Shown here one piece after another: positions 17,742 through 23,324 of a stretch of 23,324 nt of DNA (position 1 is its first letter; each line of letters opens with the position of its first letter). Origin of the DNA: JAWXCM01 sp034408745 (GTDB lineage: Bacteria; Acidobacteriota; Terriglobia; Bryobacterales; Bryobacteraceae); NCBI GenBank assembly GCA_034408745.1, contig JAWXCM010000389.1:1-23324 (forward strand), written 5' to 3'. The notes under the pieces were generated by a model. The model worked only from the letters and a program-made list of their open reading frames with translations, was not told the DNA's origin and did not search any database. The position numbers were made by a program, and so were the translations under genes.

Positions 17742-19376
17742 TTGATATCCCTTTCGAACATAAACAAGCAGTACGGCAGGCAGCTAATCTTTGTCGACGC
17801 GTCCTTTCAGCTGAACCCCGGTGAGAAGGTCGGCCTGGTGGGTCCGAATGGCGCGGGAAAAACCACGCTGTTTCGGATGATTATCGGCCATGAAGGCGCG
17901 GATGAAGGCGAGGTCACGGTCCCGAAGCGACTCACCATCGGCTACTTCCGTCAGGACGTGGAGGAGATGACGGGGCGCTCCGTGCTCGACGAAGCCATTG
18001 CGGGAAGTGGGCGAGTCGGCGATCTGCACCATGAGCTGGAAGACCTGCAGCGCGCGATGGAGGACCCGGGTCGCGCGGACGAGATGGACAAAATTCTCGA
18101 CCGTTTTGGCGAAGTGCAGGAAGAATACGAGCATCTGGACGGCTACGGTCTGGAAGCCCAGGCTCGCGAGGTTCTCCACGGGCTGGGGTTCGGCGAGGAG
18201 CAGATCGATGGCGATGTGGGCGCGCTGTCGGGTGGATGGAAGATGCGCGTGGCGCTGGCCCGCGTGCTTCTTGGCCGGCCCGATGTGCTGCTGATGGACG
18301 AGCCGACAAACCACCTTGACCTTGAGTCCATTATCTGGCTGGAGCAGTTCCTTAAGTCATACAGCGGCGCACTGCTGATGACCTCGCATGACCGCGAGTT
18401 CATGAACCGGATCGTGACAAAGATCGCGGAAATCGATGCGGGCGAAATCATTTCGTATTCGGGCAACTACGATTTCTACGAGCGCGAGCGTGCGATTCGC
18501 GAGACGAACCAGCAGGCGTCGTTTGCGCGGCAGCAGGCGATGCTCGCCAAAGAGCAGCGCTTTATCGACCGGTTCAAGGCGCATGCGGCCAAAGCCGCCC
18601 AGGTGCAAAGCCGGATCAAGGCGCTGGACAAGATCGAAAAAATCGAGTTGCCGAAGAAGCGGCAGGTGGTGAAGTTCGATTTCCGCGTGCCGCCGAGATC
18701 GGGCGACCAGGTGGCGGTGATCGACGACATTCACAAGAGCTACGGGGAGCGCGTGATCTACAACGGGCTTAGCCTTGTGATCCGGCGCGGCGAGCGGTGG
18801 GCGGTGATGGGTCGGAATGGCGCAGGCAAAACGACGCTGCTGCGTATGATCTCCGGCGCCTCGACGCCCGATGCGGGTGAGGTGAGGCTGGGCGCGAGCC
18901 TGCGGATGGGGTACTTCGCACAACAGTCGCTCGACGTGCTGGACCCGGATCTGACTGTGATTGAGCAGCTGCAGAAGGATTTTTCGCAGGACGGGCTGGG
19001 ACCTCTGCGCACGCTTGCCGGCGCGTTCCAGTTCTCCGGAGACGACGTCGACAAGAAGATTCGCGCGTTGTCCGGCGGTGAGAAGTCGCGGCTGGCCATG
19101 GCTCGAATGCTCTACGATCCACCGAATTTCCTGGTGCTGGACGAGCCCACGAATCACCTGGATCTGGCCACCAAAGAAATGCTCATCGACGCGCTGACGG
19201 ACTTTGAGGGCACGATGATCTTCGTCTCCCACGACCGCACGTTTCTGCGTGGGTTGAGCTCGAAGGTGCTGGAACTGGGCGGGGAATCGGGGACGGGCAA
19301 GCCGCTGATCTATCCTGGACCCTACACCGAGTACGTCCAGAAGACGGGTCACGAAGCGCCTGGCATTTACGTTTAG
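17742..19376 (+). CDS. ABC-F family ATPase (ribosome-associated)
   Basis: Two ABC domains in one 544-aa chain, without membrane segments, define the ABC-F class. Domain 1 has GPNGAGKT at about 34-41, signature LSGGW at about 162 and MDEPTNHLDLES at about 184-195. Domain 2 has GRNGAGKT at about 357-364, signature LSGGE at about 443 and LDEPTNHLDLAT. A charged helical linker lies between them at about 245-320. Family members such as EttA, Uup and YbiT bind the ribosomal E site and act on stalled translation; some protect against antibiotics. The linker alone does not tell which role applies. The start is placed at TTG 17742 because homologues begin near ISLSNINKQYG. GTG 17724 and ATG 17631 are in frame, but the former lies in a hairpin and the latter overlaps the previous gene. 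Confidence 0.93.
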   Translation: MISLSNINKQYGRQLIFVDASFQLNPGEKVGLVGPNGAGKTTLFRMIIGHEGADEGEVTVPKRLTIGYFRQDVEEMTGRSVLDEAIAGSGRVGDLHHELEDLQRAMEDPGRADEMDKILDRFGEVQEEYEHLDGYGLEAQAREVLHGLGFGEEQIDGDVGALSGGWKMRVALARVLLGRPDVLLMDEPTNHLDLESIIWLEQFLKSYSGALLMTSHDREFMNRIVTKIAEIDAGEIISYSGNYDFYERERAIRETNQQASFARQQAMLAKEQRFIDRFKAHAAKAAQVQSRIKALDKIEKIELPKKRQVVKFDFRVPPRSGDQVAVIDDIHKSYGERVIYNGLSLVIRRGERWAVMGRNGAGKTTLLRMISGASTPDAGEVRLGASLRMGYFAQQSLDVLDPDLTVIEQLQKDFSQDGLGPLRTLAGAFQFSGDDVDKKIRALSGGEKSRLAMARMLYDPPNFLVLDEPTNHLDLATKEMLIDALTDFEGTMIFVSHDRTFLRGLSSKVLELGGESGTGKPLIYPGPYTEYVQKTGHEAPGIYV

Positions 19377-19395
19377 GACTGGCCGTGTGTTTTGG

Positions 19396-19433
19396 GAGTC
19401 GGCCTTGAGAGGCCGACTCAGCTCTGGGGAGCT
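19396..19433 (+). terminator. double hairpin after the ABC-F gene
   Basis: GAGTCGGCC (19396-19404) and GGCCGACTC (19411-19419) form a perfect 9-bp stem with a 6-base loop. A second 5-bp stem, AGCTC/GAGCT (19420-19433), follows at once. They begin 20 bases after the ABC-F stop. No T run follows, only GC-rich bases, so termination would be of the weak, GC-hairpin type. Confidence 0.55.
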
Positions 19434-19467
19434 GCCCCCCTTGCATTATGATTGAGGTCGATAACCG

Positions 19468-19740
19468 ATGGACGAGCGAGCCTACTACAACGAATCCCAG
19501 ACGACGAAGCCAGCGTCGCTGAACTGCCCCTATTGCAAGTCGGCGGAGAGTTACAACCTGCGCTGGATAGTGCGCAAGAGGAAGGACCGGCTGCCTGGCG
19601 GGGCTGACGAGCGCGACAGGGCCAAGTTCGCCAAATTCCTGAGCTACATGGTGCTGGTGGACGACAAAGTTACCTGCGCCAATGTGAGATGCCGAAGACC
19701 CTTCGACATCTCAGGTATGAAGACCACCGCGTTTATTTAG
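19468..19740 (+). CDS. small four-cysteine, zinc-ribbon-like protein
   Basis: The 90-aa cytosolic protein has two cysteine knuckles: Cys20-x2-Cys23 in CPYC and Cys70-x4-Cys75 in CANVRC. A basic stretch, RWIVRKRKDR (about 32-41), and a helix lie between them. The spacing suggests one zinc bound by four cysteines, so nucleic-acid or protein binding is plausible, but I know no named family. A GAGG site lies ten bases before the ATG. The stop overlaps the stop of the convergent dehydrogenase gene by four bases (TTAG). A double hairpin separates it from the ABC-F gene, so it may have its own promoter. Confidence 0.7.
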   Translation: MDERAYYNESQTTKPASLNCPYCKSAESYNLRWIVRKRKDRLPGGADERDRAKFAKFLSYMVLVDDKVTCANVRCRRPFDISGMKTTAFI

Positions 19741-20741
19741 TAGCCTTTCTGCTTGTCGACGACGTTCAGCATAGGACGTCCGTCGACGAAGCGGCGGATG
19801 TTTTCGCTGATGGTGCCGATCATGCGCCCGCGGTCCATGTCGGAGCGGCCGGCGATGTGCGGCGTGATGAGCGCGTTATCGAACTTCCAGAGCGGGTGAC
19901 CCTTCGGAAGCGGCTCGAGGTCCATGACGTCGACGCCTGCGCCGGCGATGGCCTTACTGTCGAGCGCCTTCACAAGAGCGTTCATGTCGTAAATTCCGCC
20001 GCGGCTGACGGCGACGAAGTACGAACTCTTCTTCAGCAACTCAAACTGCTTCGGGCCCATCATCTTGTGGCTCTTCTCGGTGTGCGGTGCGGAGATGAAT
20101 ACCACGTCGGCGAGAGGCAGGACCTCGTTGAGTTGATCCGGCTTCACCACGCGCTTCAGGAACGGTACGAACGGCTTGTCTTCCGGATCGACACCGATTA
20201 CTTCCATGCCGAACGCGTGGGCGCGGATGGCGATCTGCATTCCGATGCCGCCGACCCCGATGACGACCGCGGTCTTGCCGTTGAGCTCGATGCCTGGATA
20301 CGGGCGTGGCTGCCAGTTCTCACCCTGCTTGTCGGAGATGAACTTGTTGATGCCACGGCTCATGGTGAGCAGCAGAGCGAGCGCGTGGTCGGCGATCTCG
20401 GGACCCTGCACCACTTTGTTGTTGGTGAGGATGATGTTGCTGTCGCGGAGGTCATTGCCGCCGGACAGATGTAATACCCTCTCGACACCGGCTGACATCA
20501 CGGCGACCCACTTGAGGTTCTTCGCGATGCGTACCTGCTCGGGCTTAATCTCACCGATCATGGCGTCGGCATCGGCCAGTTCGGCGTTGACGGTGGCCGG
20601 CGTCACTGGGACGATTCGGGCCTTTGGAGTCGCTGCCTGGAAGCTCTTCAGAGCGTCGGGGTCCGCGTTGAGTACAACGATCTTCTTCGTCTGTGCCGCC
20701 AGGCCAAGGGCGCACAGGCAGAGTGCTGCAAGGGTTCGCAT
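19737..20741 (-). CDS. D-2-hydroxyacid dehydrogenase with signal peptide
   Basis: The 334-aa protein belongs to the D-isomer-specific 2-hydroxyacid dehydrogenases, which interconvert 2-oxoacids and D-2-hydroxyacids with NAD(P)H. The nucleotide fold has GVGGIG at 162-167, and Asp185 at the end of the second strand suggests NAD. The catalytic triad is complete: Arg247 (VSRGG), Glu276 (DLEP) and His295 (TPHIAG). The N-terminus is odd: MRTLAALCLCALGLAAQ is a good signal peptide, so the enzyme may work outside the cytoplasm or be membrane-held. The ATG at 20741 is preferred over GTG 20756, because GAGG lies nine bases before it and inside the longer reading. The exact substrate cannot be told. It is divergent from the receptor gene at 20901. 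Confidence 0.9.
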   Translation of the reverse strand: MRTLAALCLCALGLAAQTKKIVVLNADPDALKSFQAATPKARIVPVTPATVNAELADADAMIGEIKPEQVRIAKNLKWVAVMSAGVERVLHLSGGNDLRDSNIILTNNKVVQGPEIADHALALLLTMSRGINKFISDKQGENWQPRPYPGIELNGKTAVVIGVGGIGMQIAIRAHAFGMEVIGVDPEDKPFVPFLKRVVKPDQLNEVLPLADVVFISAPHTEKSHKMMGPKQFELLKKSSYFVAVSRGGIYDMNALVKALDSKAIAGAGVDVMDLEPLPKGHPLWKFDNALITPHIAGRSDMDRGRMIGTISENIRRFVDGRPMLNVVDKQKGY

Positions 20742-20750
20742 TCTGGATGT

Positions 20751-20754
20751 CCTC
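20751..20754 (-). promoter_or_regulatory. ribosome binding site of the D-2-hydroxyacid dehydrogenase
   Basis: GAGG on the minus strand, nine bases before ATG 20741. It overlaps the codons that a GTG 20756 start would use, which favours the ATG. Confidence 0.65.
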
Positions 20755-20825
20755 ACTGAGCAACGAGGTTCTCACACCGTCGTGCAGTTGCGCAACCGGC
20801 ACCCCCAGTCTGCGCGGATCTTCGA

Positions 20826-20831
20826 TATAAT
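20826..20831 (+). promoter_or_regulatory. candidate -10 box upstream of the third receptor gene
   Basis: An exact TATAAT stands 70 bases before the receptor ATG, in the 159-base gap between the divergent genes. No convincing -35 box lies at the usual distance, so this is a weak prediction. Confidence 0.35.
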
Positions 20832-20900
20832 TTTTACAACGAACCGGGCGGTATAACTGTTTTCGCCAGCCTGGGGTAATTGTGTCTCCTGGGGGCTTTA

Positions 20901-23324
20901 ATGAATCGTCGTCTGCTCGTCTGTGCCGTTATGGCATTCATGACGTTGCCGGCTACCCTGGCGCAGGAAACGCGGTCGATGCTATTCGGCCGTGTGCTTG
21001 ATCCACAGGGCAGTGCCATAGTCGGTACAAACGTCAACGTGCGAAATGCCGATACTGGTGTATCGCTAAACTACAAAACGAACTCGACTGGCTACTATGA
21101 GGCCAATCTTCTGTTGCCAGGCTCCTATGAGCTGACGGCGGAGAACGCAGGGTTTAAGAAACTGGTCCGCCGCGGCGTGGTACTGCCGGTGTCTTCGCGT
21201 CTGGAAATCGATCTGACGCTTGAGTTGGGAGGCGTGACCGAAACCGTGTCGGTTACAGCCGATGCTCCACTTCTCGAAACAAATGCAGTCTCCAGCGGGC
21301 GTGTGCTGGACAACCGGACCGTGATGGAACTGCCGGTGATGGGGAACAGCGCGATGCTGCTGGTAAAGCTTACTCCTGGCATCCAGACCGGCGGCGTGAA
21401 TAACTATCTGGCGCTGCATTCGAACGCCGGCGGCTCCGATTACAGCGTCGGCGGCAACATCGGAGGCAACTCGTGGACGCTGGACGGTTCGCCGAACCAG
21501 GGCCCGGGACGCCGCTCGGCGTACCTGCCGTATACGGACGCGGTCTCCGAGTTCAAGGTGGAAACGAATAATTTCGACGCGGCGATCGGTCAGACGTCGG
21601 GTTCGGCCATCACGATGATCTCGAAGTCGGGGTCGAACGACTTTCATGGAACTGCGACATGGCAGCACTGGCAACAGCGCTGGCAGGGAACGTCGTTCTT
21701 TGTGAAGAAGAAATACTACTCCGATATCGCGGCTGCTGAAGCGCGGGGCGATTCGGCACTGGCCAACAAGCTGCGCAATACCGACAAGCAGCCGACGGGG
21801 CGTTCGAACAACTGGGGTGCGTCGGGCGGCGGTCCGGTGATTATCCCGAAGCTGTACAACGGTCGGAATAAGCTGTTCTGGTTCTTCACGTACAACGCGT
21901 TTAAGGACGTCAAGACCGAGGATGCTTCCACATTCAACCGCACCGTCCCGTCTCTGAATGCGCGGGACGGCATCTTCACCGATCTTCTGTCATTGCCCAA
22001 CGGCAACCGGTATCAGGTGTACGATCCGGTCTCGGTGCAGGCCGACCCTGCGCGTGCTACGCACGTGGTGCGGCAGCCCTTCGCCAACAACGTGATTCCG
22101 AAGAGCCGCTTCGTGAATCCGGCCTACGACAGGATCACTAAGCTGTATCCGCTTCCGAACCAGGCTGTTCCTGTGGGCATCGAGCCGACGAACAACTACC
22201 TGGCTTCCAAGACGCCGTACAACTGGGATTACAAGGCGTACTCCAACCGAGTCGATTACCAGGTCAGCGACAACTGGCGCATGTACGGCCGCTGGTCGTA
22301 CAACAACTTCGGTCCTGAGGATCGCGCCGACTGGACCTACGAAACGGCTCGAGGGCTCAACCTTAACGGTCTGGTTCGCAACAACATAGCGGCGAACATG
22401 GACATCGTCTACACGCAGAACGCCACCTCCATCTGGAACCTGAACGTCTCCCATGGCCAGTTCCGCGAGGGCAGCATTCAGCCGTACGCACTCTCCTTCA
22501 AGCCCTCCGACATCGGCCTGCCGACCTATCTGGATCAGAAGGCGGGCGACCTCACCATCCTGCCTCAGATGGCCGTGAGCGGGTATACCACCATCAGCCC
22601 TGGCGGCATCAGCACATGGACACGTACGCGCACCGCGACGGCCAAGTTGCAGTGGACGAAGATCTTCGGAAGCCACTCGATCAATGCGGCGCTCGACAAG
22701 CGCAATCAGTACCGGACGGGCGGCGGCGGAGGCAATACCGGCGGCAACTTCAGCTTCGGGAATAACTTCACGCGCAAGGACGACGATGGCTTCACGCCGA
22801 ACGCGAACATCGGTCCTGCGTGGGCGTCGTTCATCCTGGGCATCCCGACTGGCGCCAGCATCGGCACAAACGACACGTACGCGATGATCACGCCGTACTA
22901 CGGCTGGTTCGTGCAGGACAGCTGGCGTGTGACCAGCAAGCTGACCCTGAATCTCGGGCTTCGCATGGAGTATGAGATTGGATCCACTGAGCGCTACAAC
23001 CGCATGATCACGGGCTTCGACAAGACGGCGAAGCTGCCCATCACGGACGCGGCGCAGGCTGCTTATGCCGCGGCTCCGATTCCGGAGTTGCCGGCGGCGC
23101 AGTTCAAGGTCCTCGGCGGGTCGTTGTATCCCGGCGTGGGCGGCCAGCCGGCCAACTGGATCAAGAACGAACTGATGTGGCTCCCGCGTGTCGGCTTCGC
23201 CTATCAGGTGAACTCGAAGACCGTTGTGCGCGGCGGCTATGGCATCTTCTACGACACGCTGAACGTGCTGAACTTCGGTCCCGACCAGTCTGGCTTCAGC
23301 CGGTCAACCGGCACCATCATCACC
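20901..23324 (+). CDS. Oar-like TonB-dependent receptor, N-terminal 808 codons (runs off the window)
   Basis: The frame from ATG 20901 stays open to the end of the window. The signal peptide is about residues 1-21 (ends PATLA). A carboxypeptidase-regulatory-like domain follows at about 25-100, with LFGRVLDPQGSAIVGTNV and YYEANLLLPGSYELTAE. The plug region has VSGRVL-like and ELPVMGNSAMLLVKLTPGIQ segments and TMISKSGSNDFHG. The barrel includes WFVQDSWRVTSKLTLNLGLR, a common family motif. It is the third such receptor in the window and is of the same large type as the 1251-aa one. A G-rich site (GGGGG, five bases before the ATG) supports the start. The C-terminus, and hence the full length, is not visible; no ligand can be assigned. 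Confidence 0.92.
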   Translation, partial: MNRRLLVCAVMAFMTLPATLAQETRSMLFGRVLDPQGSAIVGTNVNVRNADTGVSLNYKTNSTGYYEANLLLPGSYELTAENAGFKKLVRRGVVLPVSSRLEIDLTLELGGVTETVSVTADAPLLETNAVSSGRVLDNRTVMELPVMGNSAMLLVKLTPGIQTGGVNNYLALHSNAGGSDYSVGGNIGGNSWTLDGSPNQGPGRRSAYLPYTDAVSEFKVETNNFDAAIGQTSGSAITMISKSGSNDFHGTATWQHWQQRWQGTSFFVKKKYYSDIAAAEARGDSALANKLRNTDKQPTGRSNNWGASGGGPVIIPKLYNGRNKLFWFFTYNAFKDVKTEDASTFNRTVPSLNARDGIFTDLLSLPNGNRYQVYDPVSVQADPARATHVVRQPFANNVIPKSRFVNPAYDRITKLYPLPNQAVPVGIEPTNNYLASKTPYNWDYKAYSNRVDYQVSDNWRMYGRWSYNNFGPEDRADWTYETARGLNLNGLVRNNIAANMDIVYTQNATSIWNLNVSHGQFREGSIQPYALSFKPSDIGLPTYLDQKAGDLTILPQMAVSGYTTISPGGISTWTRTRTATAKLQWTKIFGSHSINAALDKRNQYRTGGGGGNTGGNFSFGNNFTRKDDDGFTPNANIGPAWASFILGIPTGASIGTNDTYAMITPYYGWFVQDSWRVTSKLTLNLGLRMEYEIGSTERYNRMITGFDKTAKLPITDAAQAAYAAAPIPELPAAQFKVLGGSLYPGVGGQPANWIKNELMWLPRVGFAYQVNSKTVVRGGYGIFYDTLNVLNFGPDQSGFSRSTGTIIT

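Overview
The window looks like a chromosomal segment of an Acidobacterium, most like the Bryobacter/Solibacter group. It has moderately high GC, a DUF1553/DUF1501 pair, several very large TonB-dependent receptors with an N-terminal carboxypeptidase-regulatory-like domain, a VWFA-related protein of the acidobacterial type, and a PEP-CTERM protein. This placement is inferred from gene content; there is no rRNA in the window.

Layout. (1) 1-1612, plus strand: the tail of a DUF1553 protein abutting a Tat-exported DUF1501 protein. (2) 1609-8059, minus strand: two TonB-dependent receptors in tandem, 1251 aa then 888 aa. (3) 8257-13171, minus strand: a probable operon reading queuosine-precursor transporter (YhhQ type), tilS, ftsH, HAD phosphatase. 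ftsH and the HAD gene overlap as TAATG. (4) 13266-16342, plus strand: a VWFA-related exported protein, a radical SAM protein, and a DUF4126 membrane protein. (5) 16470-19740, plus strand: a matrixin-like PEP-CTERM metalloprotease, a small exported protein, an ABC-F ATPase, and a four-cysteine zinc-ribbon-like protein. (6) 19737-20741, minus strand: a D-2-hydroxyacid dehydrogenase with a signal peptide. (7) 20901-end, plus strand: a third, truncated TonB-dependent receptor.

The most notable item is the radical SAM gene. A simple ORF reading ends it at 15635 after Cys439. The apparent TGA stop is followed in frame by codons for A-E-P-T-E-E and nine more sense or stop codons, so the tail reads C-U-A-E-P if TGA is selenocysteine. 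A perfect 7-bp hairpin with loop AGUUG lies at the distance expected of a bacterial SECIS element. I read this as a selenoprotein of 453 aa (14316-15677), matching the family I know as 'CUAEP/CCAEP-tail radical SAM (seleno)protein', whose function is unknown. No selenocysteine machinery lies in the window.

Other points of interest are a VWFA protein with a degenerate MIDAS site, strong hairpins at the starts of the HAD and ABC-F genes, a secreted NAD-type dehydrogenase, and two convergent gene pairs that share the same four-base stop overlap. No gap between genes exceeds 300 bases. No tRNA, rRNA, CRISPR array or insertion sequence was seen.
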